A stretch of 64,000 nucleotides of DNA. Origin: Epiperipatus broadwayi. Lineage: Eukaryota; Onychophora; Udeonychophora; Euonychophora; Peripatidae. Numbering within the stretch: position 1 is the first letter of the stretch; each line of letters opens with the position of its first letter. The DNA is taken from NCBI GenBank assembly GCA_028023455.1, contig JAQFVV010006509.1:60001-124000 (forward strand), written 5' to 3'. Positions 38,994-50,500 of the stretch are shown here, in pieces. The notes beneath the pieces are model-generated. The model had not been told where the DNA came from and searched no databases. It was given only the letters and a program-made list of their open reading frames with translations. Made by a program: the position numbers and the translations under genes.

Positions 38994-39105
38994 GTCCATT
39001 AATTAAAAAATATTAATAAAGGATATATATATGTGTAAGTACATTGTCCGTCCATTAATTAAAAAATATTAATAAAGGATATATATATGTGTAAGTTTAT
39101 TGTCC
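38994..39105. repeat. 56-bp tandem duplication
   Basis: GTCCATTAATTAAAAAATAT and the following GATATATATATGTGTAAGT recur with a period of 56 (starts 38994 and 39050). AAATAAAATGTCCATTAATTAAAAA also occurs at about 43107-43132, beside the GATA-type microsatellite, so this word is part of a dispersed repeat. Confidence 0.9.
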
Positions 39106-41450
39106 GGATATCTATAGGAAATGAATTTTATTATTTATAAACATTTTTCATAGTTTTTATTCTAGGGTCTTTAATAATTAGCATCATTCTTCACTAATGG
39201 ATTTTCATTTTATTTTACGTTAAGATACACTACACATTTAATTGTTAATAAATTAGAAATGATTTCTCTTATTAAAATATCGTGACAATTTATTGTTATT
39301 GTTAAAACATTGATTTAATTAATAATATTCTTTTTGTTAGTTAATCAATAGAATTTATATTTTGTTAACTACCTAGTCTTTGTCTTCAATCATATTAATG
39401 TTCATCATTTATTAATTTAATAAATAATTATGATTATATTATTTTATTATTTGCATTACTTAAAGGTACATTTCTTTAAACAAAGGTTTTTCTTTTTGAT
39501 AGTCTCATATGAATATCCTTAGTTATAATTAACTGCTCAAGATATCGATTGAATACAATAAAATACCCTTTCTTATTTAATTACATCATTAATAATAACA
39601 TAATTAATGAATAAATTTTCTTATTAAGTATTATTTATCATATATAATCTTTTGACTCGGAGATTATTTCAAATTAGACTTATGCAATATGAAAGATTAA
39701 AATAGAAGCACTAGCTCTCAATAAATGATTTTTTTAGGAAAAAAGGTAATAATATACTTGATTACAATATATCAATTTTTATTATTTAAATAAGGTTGCC
39801 TTGACAACAGATTGAGATTGTTGGTTGTGATTGATATTGGCATTATTTAAATGTTGACTGACATATAAATGTATGCATTTGAACAAAGGATCAAGAATAT
39901 TCTATTCTTGATTCTTTGTTTAAACATTAGGAGAGCTTTTAATTCATAGTCTAAGCCAGATTGATTTACTCCCTTCATTTATACCTATATATATATATAT
40001 AACGAACCTTTTGTAGTAATTATTTGCTCATTATGTTTGTCTCTACAATATCTCTGTATATGAGCTGCAATCAATAAATAATCACTATAACTTTTCAATA
40101 TATATATATATATGTGTGTGTATTCATTTTCTATATATTATCTCACATCCTTATGTTAATCCTATGTGATTCTATGTTTTTGTCAGTTCAATGCAATGTT
40201 CATAAAATTATTATGATTTTTTATGCTTTATTCATTCTAATATTGTTTGTAATTATGATTTGCTATTAGCTCCTTCTAAATATTTACTATAACAAACTCA
40301 TTTAATCTATAAAATCACTTGCTGCTATATTTCTTTGTTCAGTCTTATCTCTCATTTCTATAGTCTGAGGTTAAGAAATTAATTAAAGAGTATATTCAAG
40401 GCCATTAATAATATTAACAGTAATTTGAAACCATGTATAGTATTTTTTGAATATATATTATTGATACTGATAATGAAACTATGACATATTTTATTATGTT
40501 CTACTAAGTGTGATGGAGATCTATTTTATCATAATATTATAATTACAAATACTTTTTATTAATTAAATAATTTTGTTTTGAATAATTATTTAACACATCT
40601 GTTTGAAGATTAAAAAAAATTGGTTAATTTTGTATTGTATAAATTTCTATTATCATACCTTTTATGTTTTTTTATAAAGTGGTTAAATAAATTACTATTG
40701 TTCTTAACACTTATGTTGAAGTTGAAAAATCAGTTTGTTTGTTGATATGTTAATTTGTAAACTTTTGATCTTTTTTAGTTTTAGAATAAAATTTTAAAAT
40801 TGAGATTTAATTTATTTAAATTCAACAGAGTATATAGAAATTCACTATACAACTAATTAATACCAGACTAATCCATATGTGACACTACTTTTATGGTAAT
40901 TCACCTAGTTTTTTAGATATGGAACAGAGAGTGGAAATATATTGAATATTTTGATATTTAAAAGTCTTCTTAAAACCTTCATTTGATTTAAATAAGGCTT
41001 ATAATAGGTTGATGTAGAACTTTTTAAAAAAATATTTCTTTTCAAATAAAAAGAAAAAAAATGTTAACAATAATTTTTAACCGAAAAGTTATTTCCTTAT
41101 TATATATATATTTAATTATATATAAATACTAAATATATATATATATATATATAAAGAATATACGTATTAGAAATATCTAGTAATACATATACACTATATG
41201 TGTGAAATTGGTTTAAAATAAAATTATATGTATTAAGTTCATTTACAATATAGTTTTAGTAAGGTTTTTTTTTTTTCAAAAAAATAAAAATTCTCAATCA
41301 AAAACAAAAATGTCAAACATTTTTCACTTAAAACAATATTTTATATTTTAATTACTTGTATACACATATATTATTATGTACACATACCAAATATGATATA
41401 TATATATATATAAGAGGTATACATTTTAACTTATAGCAAAAGTATCTAGT
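39106..41450. other. AT-rich stretch with a hairpin and small TA runs
   Basis: The hairpin at 39882-39920 pairs AACAAAGGATCAAGAAT with ATTCTTGATTCTTTGTT (one mismatch, 5-base loop). TA runs lie near 39990, 40100, 41132 and 41397. No coding feature. Confidence 0.65.
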
Positions 41451-41625
41451 AATATATATATATATATTGAAGTAGTGAATCTGTAATCCTGATTCACAGT
41501 TGATGGGCTATCAATCTAACCAACCATCAAATGGGGTTCAAACCCATTGCTGCACATGCTTGGATAATGTAGAGAGTCAGCATGCATATCCATTTAACTC
41601 CTCCTGACCCTAAATAACCATTTAG
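41451..41625. other. Possible tRNA-like SINE fragment
   Basis: After a TA run, the patch CAGTTGATGGGCTATCAATC...AAATGGGGTTCAAACCCATTGC is less AT-biased. GGGTTCAAACCC resembles a polymerase III B box and folds on itself. An A box and acceptor pairing are not convincing, so this is a weak call. Confidence 0.25.
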
Positions 41626-42778
41626 ATAAGTATTGTTTGATATTTAGAATTATAAATTTAATTATAGTTAAAATCCCTTAAATAATATGTAAAGTCATCT
41701 ATGTGCATTCACATATATGCAGCAGATACATATATGTGATGTAAATATTAATATTATTTATTTAATCTTTTATAATATATATTTATTTCTACTTAATGTA
41801 AGAAGATGGTCAAAAATGTTGCAACATTTAAGAAGATTCTTGAAGGCAGTTAAAATAATGGAAAGTTTATCAGACAATAAAGAAATCCATTAGTCAAAAC
41901 TAGCATAATTGCTGTATTTATTCAAATTTAGTTTTAAATATTTTAATTAAAATTATAGATATGAAAATGTATTTCTAAACTAGAAATAAATTAAAAACAA
42001 TACTTTTGAGGGTTTATCAATACTTTATATCTTCTATTGTACAAAAACAAAAAGTACATTTCTTGCTGATTGAGATGACATGAGGTAAGCTTGTATATGT
42101 ATTACCTCAAGTGATTTTCTAAAAGCATTCCTATTAAACCTGTAACCAAGTATAAATAGGGCTCATTTTTACCAATAAAAATAGATAGTTAATTTTGAAT
42201 TCAGTTGCTAAACTGAATCCATGCTGCTCAAATTTTCAACATTATGACAGTTGTGTAGAGGGACTAATCCCACCTTTTTCTGATTTTTCTAAGATTGACT
42301 CCATGCTCTAATTACAAATCAGTGGACTGCTTTAAATGCTATTAAGAGTGATTTCAGAACAAAATGCTACCTCCATTTTAATGAAATAAGGACCACCTAT
42401 ACTCTATTATGTGTTGCCTTCAAAGAACATGGATCGCCGAAGCTATCACACCATTGCATCAGAAGGTAATCCTCAATACCATCTAAAGACTAATTCAATT
42501 TGCTATAATTATCTATTCAACACTATTTAACTTTATAAATGTATTTCTATCTATGTTATCTTGCTGGTAATTTAAGATCACTTATATTACTTGTAATTAG
42601 TCTCTCTAATGACTTTCTATAACCCTGACAAATCTATATGTAATCTCTCATATTTATATCATACTCCAAGTTTATTCTATATTTTAGTGTGGTAGAATTT
42701 TATTATTATTTTTATTTTAAGTTTATACATTTTATTTAAATTGTCATTTATATGCCAATCTAACTCAACTTTGTGAGC
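41626..42778. other. AT-rich stretch, nothing identified
   Basis: 42200-42480 is slightly more complex but shows no coding frame or repeat partner. Confidence 0.55.
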
Positions 42779-42792
42779 ATATATATATATAT

Positions 42793-42850
<58 letters not shown>

Positions 42851-42851
42851 G

Positions 42852-42942
<91 letters not shown>

Positions 42943-42978
42943 ATAGATAGATAATAGATAGATAGATAGATAAAGATA

Positions 42979-43039
<61 letters not shown>

Positions 43040-43041
43040 AT

Positions 43042-43101
<60 letters not shown>

Positions 43102-43102
43102 A
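42779..43102. repeat. (TA)n then long imperfect (GATA)n array
   Basis: A TA run passes into GATA/TAGA repeats of about 300 bases broken by TAATAGATA, GGATAG, AAAGAT and TATAGA interruptions. It abuts the left arm of the Penelope-like element. Confidence 0.97.
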
Positions 43103-43137
43103 ATAAATAAAATGTCCATTAATTAAAAACAAAATTG

Positions 43138-44371
43138 TAATTATAATAGAAATAATAAATTAAACGGTTTACAAACTATTACAAACAATCCTTAAATCTG
43201 CAGAAGTACTTTTGGTTAATTTCTTAAACCTGCCTCAACTGCCATTAAATTGCACAAGTTTGCAATTTCGTTTTATCTACATATGAGAGTAGTATTTTAA
43301 ATATGTGTACTTTTGAATATATTAAAATTTACAAAAGATATGTAGATGATGTTTTTGTTTGTGGAAATACTAATAGTATAAATTTTCTTGTAGAGAAATT
43401 AAATAAGTTGAATGGCTTGAAATGGACTATTGAAAAGGAACAGAACAAAAATATTAAATATTTAGATTTAATTATTATAAGAGATAACAGTATATTAAAT
43501 TATAAATTAATAATTAAGCCACTGCAAAAAAGAGGATATATAAATTGTAAATCAAAAGTACCAATGATGCAAAAGATGGCAAGGTTTAGATCTTTTTTGT
43601 TTCGGAATGAAAAATTATGTCATTACCAAAGTGATAAACTGAAAAATATTGAAATATTTTCCAAAGAATTGCTTGATAAACAATACTTTATGTCAATTTA
43701 AAAAAAGTTATAATGATTTAAAGGAAATGAAGAATAATAGTAAACAATGGATATCTATTCTATATATTTCAAATCCACAATGAAATTTTTTAAGGATATA
43801 TATAAGGATGTGTTTAATGTTTCATTCTACATTCCAAACAATATTAATAAATTAGTCAATAATTCTAAGGATATCATATCTGTCAAGCAGAAAAGTAATG
43901 TCACATATCAATTTTTTTGTGATTGTATGCAATCATATATAAGTGAATCTAGGTGCAGTATTGAGAAGAGATTGAGGGGGCATAAATTGTTATGTAAGTG
44001 TGTAAAAAAATAATGGTGATTTAATATCTCCTTCAGTTTTTTTTGATCATGAAAAAACATGTAAATATAAATTTAAATTTGATTTTGAAAATGTGAAAAT
44101 TTTTCATGAAGAGAGAAACCATAGTAAAAGAAAAATTAAAGAGGCAATTTTAAAAAACAGGAATAAAATGTATTTAATAAATCAACAAGCTGCTAACGTT
44201 AAAATACGAGAGATTTGTGAGATTTGAAATGATGACGTTTGCTTCAGCTTTTTTTTTTAATTTAATGGCAGTTGAGGCATGTTTAAGAAATTAACTGAAA
44301 GTACTTCTGCAGATTTAAGGATTGTTTGTAATAGTTTGTAAACTGTTTAATTTATTATTTATATTATAATA
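43138..44371 (+). mobile_element. Penelope-like element, 5'-truncated, with inverted terminal arms
   Basis: A Penelope-like retroelement remnant has an RT tail followed by a GIY-YIG-type endonuclease. It is bounded by two inverted arms, 43138-43252 and 44259-44371. Left-arm words TTTACAAACTATTACAAACA, CTTAAATCTGCAGAAGTACTTT and CTGCCTCAACTGCCATTAAATT are reverse-complemented almost exactly in the right arm. Penelope elements are known to carry terminal repeats (pLTRs), often inverted, so the layout fits. The arms are far less diverged than the damaged coding region would suggest. The N-terminal part of the RT is absent. Confidence 0.75.
43303..44226 (+). pseudogene. Penelope-like RT C-terminus plus GIY-YIG endonuclease (broken)
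   Basis: The first open segment (43303-43701) contains YKRYVDDVFVCG, with the YVDD catalytic box of the RT, and EKEQNKNIKYLDLIIIR, the downstream block typical of Penelope elements. After a TAA the region is shifted: QFKKSYNDLKEMKNNSKQW appears in another frame, then the first frame resumes. The segment 43747-44013 has VSFYIPNNINKLVNNSKDII followed by VTYQFFCDCMQSYISESRCS and EKRLRGHK, resembling the Cys-containing core of a GIY-YIG nuclease as found in Penelope proteins. After a further frame change FDFENVKIFHEERN and KRKIKEAILKNRNKMYLI complete the domain, ending near 44226. At least three frameshifts or stops inactivate it. Confidence 0.75.
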
Positions 44372-44981
44372 TATATATATATATATATTTATATTATAAT
44401 ATATATATATATATATTAATTTTATAAAAGCCCGTCATTTAAGGGATGTTCATTTAATTTAAATTATTTATTATAACACATCTTGCTCAGTGGGTTCGGT
44501 AATAACTAAATAATGTTATATGTTTAAAGGCAGATTGTTATTATACTGCCATATATCTCTATCAATCAATTTTTATTTATATTATTCAAATTATTGTAAT
44601 GATCATCACTCCTTCTATTCTAATGAAGTAACCATTCCCTGTAGTGCCTTTTTAGTGCAACCATTATTAAATATTGTTTTATGTATTTCAAACACATATG
44701 GAATCCACTTAGTGAAGGTATAATATATTCATTTTATTGTTCTGACATTCACTTAATTATCTTAATAATAGTTATTTTGCAATGGTTTAGTATATCAGTT
44801 ATGCTATTATGCTTGATCTGAAATTATATTTAGGATATAATTATTTAAATGTCATTAGTGGCATATTTATTTGCTCTCAGTGTTGCCAATGTAGGTCAGC
44901 CTTCATATTTTTATTTTTGCTTTGTCATGTTTGGGATTATTGGGAACTCTGAATCCACTCCTTTGTGTCTTCATGTTTTAG
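44372..44981. other. AT-rich stretch with duplicated TA motif
   Basis: TTATATTATAATATATATAT occurs twice in tandem at about 44360-44416. From 44880 the sequence becomes more complex and ends in a pyrimidine-rich tract, CACTCCTTTGTGTCTTCATGTTTTAG, the possible acceptor of the next feature. Confidence 0.6.
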
Positions 44982-45143
44982 TATGGCATTGATCATGCCC
45001 TAGTACAAAATATGGAAAAAGTAATGAATGCTCTACAGGGGATGACTCCAGGTCAGCTAGCCCATCACTCCTTCCCATCTTCCTCCTCTCCAGGTATTGC
45101 TCCACCAGATGAATGGGCATACCCATATATTTTTAGTAAATGA
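44982..45143 (+). CDS. Candidate host exon (unidentified protein)
   Basis: A good splice-acceptor context (pyrimidine tract then TTTTAG) precedes a frame with no stop for 53 codons. It begins YGIDHALVQNMEKVMNALQG, continues MTPGQLAHHSFPSSSSPG and ends IAPPDEWAYPYIFSK before TGA at 45141-45143. A donor-like CAG|GTATTG at 45093/45094 offers a second reading: an internal exon of 112 bases ending after SSSSP. The Ser/Pro-rich, hydrophilic composition and higher GC content are unlike the AT-rich surroundings and unlike the mobile elements here. The protein is not recognised; a regulatory or scaffold protein would fit the composition, but that is a guess. Confidence 0.45.
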   Translation, partial: YGIDHALVQNMEKVMNALQGMTPGQLAHHSFPSSSSPGIAPPDEWAYPYIFSK

Positions 45144-46283
45144 TGAAGCATCTCATCAGCCAAAAATAAAACAAAACTCTTAGTGCTGAGCAATCATGCT
45201 GGTACTGCTTTTTATTAATATTTAGATTCATGCCTATGCTGTGATTACATTAAACCATTTATTATTTATTATTATTTTTATATTTAGAATGTCGTGAATA
45301 AGCTTGCATTTAAGCTATTTCCCTTGGGTGAGAAATTCTCAGATGTGTATAGAATTCACTCTTTTATTTATAAGTATAAACTTTACCACTTGATACAAAA
45401 CTGTTATCTTAAATATGCAAACATTCATGTATTCAAATCTTTATTGTAAACAACACTACCATCATGCCATTTAATAAAGCTGACAAATGCTTGAGAGTGA
45501 ATTGTTTATATTAGGGTTATATTAAGTACCTTTCTTGTATGATCAAAGGGGCATCGATTATGTATATTTTAAGTTAGCTGTGCTTACAGACCAAAGTGTC
45601 TGACTATTTTAACTCTTTATCAGAATGTCATTAATTAATTATATCTCAATTCTAAATAGCATTTTATCATTAAATCATCTATGTTGAGCTTATTTGATTT
45701 AGCATTGGCATATAAAGAAAACGCACTAATATAAATTGTACACACATGTCTGTGTATCTAGTACATATTACATTATCAGCACTATGGCATCCCATAATGA
45801 TATATAATGGTCTCATAAACAAGTTAACTAACTTAGCGTGAAATTTGTAAATAAACCCATATGTATAATAATCTCTTTATTTTATAATCATTAAACATTT
45901 ATATATATCATATTACCCAAATTGTTTGAATCATTATTAATTTTAATTTAGTTATAATATCTCATATTGAGAGCTTGTTGCACTGATCTGAGATCACAAT
46001 CATACTTATAGTTTTATCATCTATAGTCTTAAAATATCCTGCTTCTCCACTGTGTCTCCCAGACAGGAATGAAATAAATTCATCACCAGAGATATTGTTC
46101 ATAGTGATATAGATTTGGGGAATGGGAAACTAGGTTAGAATCCATGATTGCTCCTGACCTGTACATTCAGGTATGACTGGATTTGTGGTACTTTTGCTCA
46201 GATTTTATGTCTTGTTGGATCAACATAAAATTTCAACCGGTACAAATATATATATTATAATTTTACATTTAATATATATATAT
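45144..46283. other. AT-rich stretch, nothing identified
   Basis: No second exon or repeat partner was recognised; TA run near 46247. Confidence 0.55.
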
Positions 46284-47385
46284 ACACCTGGGTCTCTTTT
46301 TACGTGGACTTATTTAACACAATTTTGAAGTTACACGATTCATGTTTCACCGGAAGTTGAACTCTGATAATGTGCTATTACTTTAAATAATAAATTTTGC
46401 ACACTTACGTTATATTGAAAGTAATAGCACATTATTGGAATTCGACTTTCATCTTAGTAATTTCAATATTTTCAGTGCTTTATAATAATAAGATTTTATG
46501 CAATAATGAAATTAACATCCTGATTTCCACATTTTATGTATACACACATTAAATTTTACAAGATTATAATGTAAATTTGTTCAAACATTGTGCATGTTAA
46601 TTTTGCATTGCTTTTTAAAAAAGAACATAATCAATTATTAATCATTTAGTGTCCACAAGTTTATTTTTAAAAGGTGAGTAATAGCAGTGGGCACAATTAA
46701 ATTTGACAATTAAAAATTAAAATCTGATTTTTAATTGTAATTAACAATTTAAAAATTACTTACGGTGACTTGAAATTAATGTGATGTGAAATTTGATTTT
46801 TAAACAGAATTGAAAATTAAAAAATTAAAGACAAAAATAAGAATTTAATTTTTAGCTGTTAGATTCATAAACAATTAATAAAATCATTGTCTCAAAGATT
46901 AATTATTAATTACATTGTCACCAGAAAAACATTAACATAACATGAGTGTGAAGTTGGTGCTAGTTGTATTTTCTCTTGTGAAAAATTAATTTTTTACCAG
47001 TTTGCAAATGAACGTGTTTTTCGGCAAGTAGCGATAATAATTAAAATGTGTATAAAAAATGTAAATTACTGTACTGTAAATTATGCATAAAAATATATTA
47101 TTTTGAATAAAATTAAATATTATAGTTAAAAAAAGTTTGTCTTATATCAATTTTTTTCAAATTTGAAAATTTTTATTAGTCAAATTTTATTTCCTTATTA
47201 TTTTTTTTTTTTTTGCGTGAATTTTAAAGTAATTTTATGTTGGTGCTTTGCTTTTACATGAATTTTGAAAAATCACAGACCGCATCCCCTCTTTTTCAAT
47301 ATAAGTTATGTCTATTTTTGTGCAATTTCATTTGCATGTGTTTTCTGAGGAACCTATCTTATCGCATAAAACAAGACCCAGGTGT
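46284..47385. mobile_element. 1.1-kb TIR element (non-autonomous DNA transposon)
   Basis: The left end ACACCTGGGTCT at 46284-46295 is exactly inverted at the right end AGACCCAGGTGT (47374-47385). Similarity goes on inward: CTTTTTACG on the left against TGTTTTATGCG on the complement of the right. Both ends abut TATATA, so the duplicated target is probably TA or a short TA string, as in Tc1/mariner-type insertions. There is no transposase ORF. Near the left end GATAATGTGCTATTACTTT pairs with AAAGTAATAGCACATTAT. Confidence 0.7.
46368..46434. repeat. Hairpin inside the TIR element
   Basis: TAATGTGCTATTACTTT (46368-46384) and AAAGTAATAGCACATTA (46418-46434) are exact reverse complements with a 33-base loop. 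Weaker pairing extends outward through GGAAGTTGAACTC and GAATTCGACTTTC. Confidence 0.9.
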
Positions 47386-47845
47386 ATATATAACTATAAA
47401 TGTTCTGTCAATTTAAAGTACAATATAGTTTTATATTTTTATGTACTGTACCAATACTAAAAAGTTAAAAATGATAGAGATAAAAAATTTTTTTATATTA
47501 AATGCTTTTATTTACCATGCACTAAAAAAAGAATTGTTTCTTCAACCACACATGGGGTTTTTATTTTTAACTTCTCATAAAAGCATAGGGGATTCAGAAA
47601 TTAATTAAGTCAAACTCTATTTTTATAAGCATTTATTATGAAAAAAATTATCACTATTATTCTTAAACTTAAAGAGCACTATTTATGATAAAATAAACTC
47701 TGAATATGCCAATTTAGATTTACTAGAATCATTTTAACATACAATAACACTTTCTATTATATGAATGCTAATTTATTTGTTAAACAAAAATATTTCACTT
47801 TAAAAAAAAAAGTTCCATGTTATTACAAAACATAATAAAACACAG
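47386..47845. other. AT-rich spacer
   Basis: No feature recognised. Confidence 0.6.
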
Positions 47846-48896
47846 TATCATCTTCAATTGCTACAGCATCCAAATTGTCACCATTTTAAATGAAGAAATG
47901 GGAAACACATTTTAATCTATGAAGAAGAGAAATGTTCCCCAAAATGATAAAATTATAATTGATACTTTAAAAGAAGTAAATTAAGAAAAAGCATAATTAG
48001 CAAACTTATATAACATATGTCTAAATGATAATACTAGATGATTGAAAAAATGCAATAGTAATATTTTTATTTTAAAACCATAATAATGTGTTAGAAAATA
48101 CAGACCTATCAGTTTTTTTATCAGATCTATAGAATATTTTTACCAAAATATTTACAACTCATCTACAATAAACTTCACATTTTACCCAACCAAAAAAAAA
48201 ATCAAGCTGGAATCAAAAGTTGTTTTAGTACAGTGGATCACATCCAAAAATTGACAGAAGATATAGGAAGGACCAATGAATATGAATTGCCATTATTTTT
48301 TTAACTTGTAGATTATGAAAAGGCATTTGATTCTCTAAGCACATTGTCATATTCTGAAAAATATTTATCAAAATGCAAAAGACATAATTATATTATATAA
48401 TGATAGTAATATTAATACTGAGAAGGGTATACAACTGAGTGATTGCATATCCTCCAAAACATTTTACAATAATACTGTAAGAAGTATTCTGTGGGTTGAA
48501 AATGGGAAACTAAGAAAATAAACATAAATGCAAATTATTTAAGTCATCACTTTTTTGCAGATGAAGTGGTATTTAAACATCCAGGAAATATTGTGTTATC
48601 ATATGAAAGTAAGAATATGGATTTTCTCAGAATAAGAAGATAAAGATTGATCATGATGAATTCAAAGAAGGTGATAAGTACAAACACTTTAGTGAAATTG
48701 TTAATATAGATGGAAACTTAAGGAATGAATTTAATTATAAAATTAAACTTGGATAGAGGGCTATTGGTAGAAATAATGATGTTGAAATATATCTGTGTGT
48801 GGAAAAGGAAAGATGTATTTTGCCAGCTTATTTATGGCTGTGAGACTTGATTATTAAAAACAAGGACAATATAGATACTTCAAATCATTCTCAGAA
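47846..48896 (+). mobile_element. RTE LINE, copy 3, part 1 (split by insertions)
   Basis: Aligns with copy 1 from about 7005 (CCGAATTGCCCAGAATTTTAAATG against CCAAATTGTCACCATTTTAAATG). It contains the decayed RT with TACAGACCTATCAG (48102), GTAGATTATGAAAAGGCATTTGATTC (motif A preserved, near 48308) and TTTGCAGATGAAGTGG (near 48554), where the FADD box reads FADE. It stops abruptly after ACTTCAAATCATTCTCAGAAG at 48896 and resumes at about 49511 and again at 57046. Confidence 0.88.
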
Positions 48897-49152
48897 GTTT
48901 GTATATATATATATTAATGAATTGTGGGAAAATTGATGTATGATGTATTACTTTTTGTTTACATTTGTAACGGTTTTTTCTAATACAATTTGAATCTAGT
49001 TGACAACGACTACATAAATAGTTGAAAGTACTTCTATTAAATTGGTATATATTTGTTTTTTTTTTAAATATTGTTTTACTGTATTAATTATTGTATTGTT
49101 TTGAATAATTATATATATTTTATTATAATTGGAATACAGACATTGATTAATA

Positions 49153-49197
<45 letters not shown>

Positions 49198-49510
49198 ATA
49201 AGAAGTCAGATATGAAGTACATGTGTGAGAGAACAAATAAATAGTTACTAGAGACGTCATATAAGAAGTCAGATATGAAGTACATGTGTGAGAGAACAAA
49301 TAAATAGTTACTAGAGACGTCATTTATATAAATAAGCATTTATTTTTATAGCATCTGTATACAATTGTAATTACATTCGAATATCAGCCTTTCAAGCTAA
49401 TTGTGCAAATGCTTTGTGAGTGTCAATAATAAATGAATACTTTCTGACCAATACAAGATATAGTATTTATACAGGAATAAAAAAGAATCCTCTTATTCCT
49501 GTGACTCAAA
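48897..49510. mobile_element. 0.6-kb insertion in RTE copy 3
   Basis: It interrupts the LINE between two of its conserved segments. It starts in a TA run, contains AGTTGAAAGTACTTCT (49020) and AATACAGACATT (49133) shared with 109-205, then a TA array (about 49157-49195) and an exact tandem duplication. A loose match to a terminus of the Penelope-like element (44295) hints at a related class. No coding region. Confidence 0.55.
49198..49323. repeat. Exact 63-bp tandem duplication
   Basis: ATAAGAAGTCAGATATGAAG...CTAGAGACGTCAT occurs at 49198-49260 and identically at 49261-49323, right after a TA array. Perfect identity implies a recent duplication or an assembly artefact. Confidence 0.97.
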
Positions 49511-49618
49511 TATTTATATATGAGCAAATCTGAAGTACTGGCACAGAAAGTGTGACAATAGAACAGTCACTTGAGACATCATTGAAAAATTTTAAATACT
49601 GAAGTGGACCTGGAAATA
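49511..49618 (+). mobile_element. RTE LINE, copy 3, part 2
   Basis: GAACAGTCACTTGAGACATCATTGAAAAATTTT and GAAGTGGACCTGGAAATAT match GTTACTGACATCATTGAAAAAATT and GAAGTGGAGTTGGGCTGGACATAT in copy 1 (8240-8302). It is broken off by a TA run and the LTR-like element, and continues at 57046 with ATTGCTATAAAAGATAATAG. Confidence 0.85.
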
Positions 49619-49631
49619 TATATATATATAT

Positions 49632-49752
49632 TGTAACGGAAACACGATGATCGTGAATTAGTGACCACATGTTGAATTAATTTTATAAGATAACATAAAT
49701 ATTTTCTAAAAAAAAAATAAATAAGCATTTTGATCGGCGTGTTTCCATTACA
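49632..49752 (+). repeat. Left terminal block (short or truncated LTR)
   Basis: TGTAACGGAAACACG...CGTGTTTCCATTACA has TG...CA ends and 15-base inverted termini with one mismatch. Its last 30 bases match 57004-57033. The middle (from GTGAATTAGTGA near 49654) is duplicated just downstream of the primer-binding site (49785-49848), so this block may be a chimera of LTR ends and leader sequence. Confidence 0.55.
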
Positions 49753-49755
49753 TTT

Positions 49756-49773
49756 TGGGGTCCAGTTCTGGGA
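49756..49773 (+). promoter_or_regulatory. Putative tRNA primer-binding site
   Basis: TGGGGTCCAGTTCTGGGA lies three bases after the left terminal block. It starts with TGG, complementary to a tRNA CCA end, as in LTR retrotransposons. The tRNA was not identified. Confidence 0.45.
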
Positions 49774-50182
49774 TTTCTATTGCTGTGAATTAGTGATCAT
49801 GTGTTGAATTAATTTTATAAGATAACGTAAATATTTTCTAAAAAAATATGTGTTTTCAAAATATATGAAATTAGCGTCGTAAGTTAGAATGGTGAGAAGC
49901 GAAGATGAAGGGGATAATTTTTTTTACTTTAAAATACTTTCTATATGTGTTTCAACGTCAAATGTGTACAAAGGATAGAAAGAAGGGGGGATTTTTTTTT
50001 TATTAAGAAAGCTTTGAAATTCGTAGTAACGTATATAAAATAAGACAAGCGAGTCAAATATGATTGTAATGAACAAATGGTATTGTCTCGATCGAATTGC
50101 TGTAATGAAATATAAATTGTTTTAGTCAAAAGAAAAAAAGAGAGAGGGAGAATAAAACAGTTTCAGTAAGGTTTTAATTATA

Positions 50183-50428
50183 AATGATAAATAATAAAAT
50201 AGTCACAGAACTAAGTTAAGTGAAGAAATATATATGTAGGACTCTAAGATAATCACATATATAAGTGAAGTTGAAGAGTTATATATGTGTGATGTAATAA
50301 TAACGTCTCCCAGTTAAGCTGAAAATAAAATATTATGAATGATAAATAATAAAATAGTCGTGGATCTAAGTTAAGTGAAGAAATATATATGTAGGACTCT
50401 AGAATAGTCGTGTATATAAGGGAGGTTG

Positions 50429-50465
<37 letters not shown>

Positions 50466-50500
50466 TTAAGAATAGCATGTCTCAGTTAAGATAAAATAAA
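50183..50500. repeat. 155-bp tandem duplication in the retroelement leader
   Basis: AATGATAAATAATAAAATAG begins at 50183 and 50338. Both units continue TTAAGTGAAGAAATATATATGTAGGACTCT and end with CTCAGTTAAG-type sequence; the second has an expanded TA run (50430-50462). Confidence 0.9.

Noticed and set aside
41451-41625. A true tRNA gene at the GGGTTCAAACCC word
   Set aside because: No cloverleaf could be drawn; at most a decayed tRNA-like repeat.
42677-43132. Minus-strand 151-codon Tyr/Ile/Leu/Ser repeat frame
   Set aside because: Artefact of the GATA/TAGA array.
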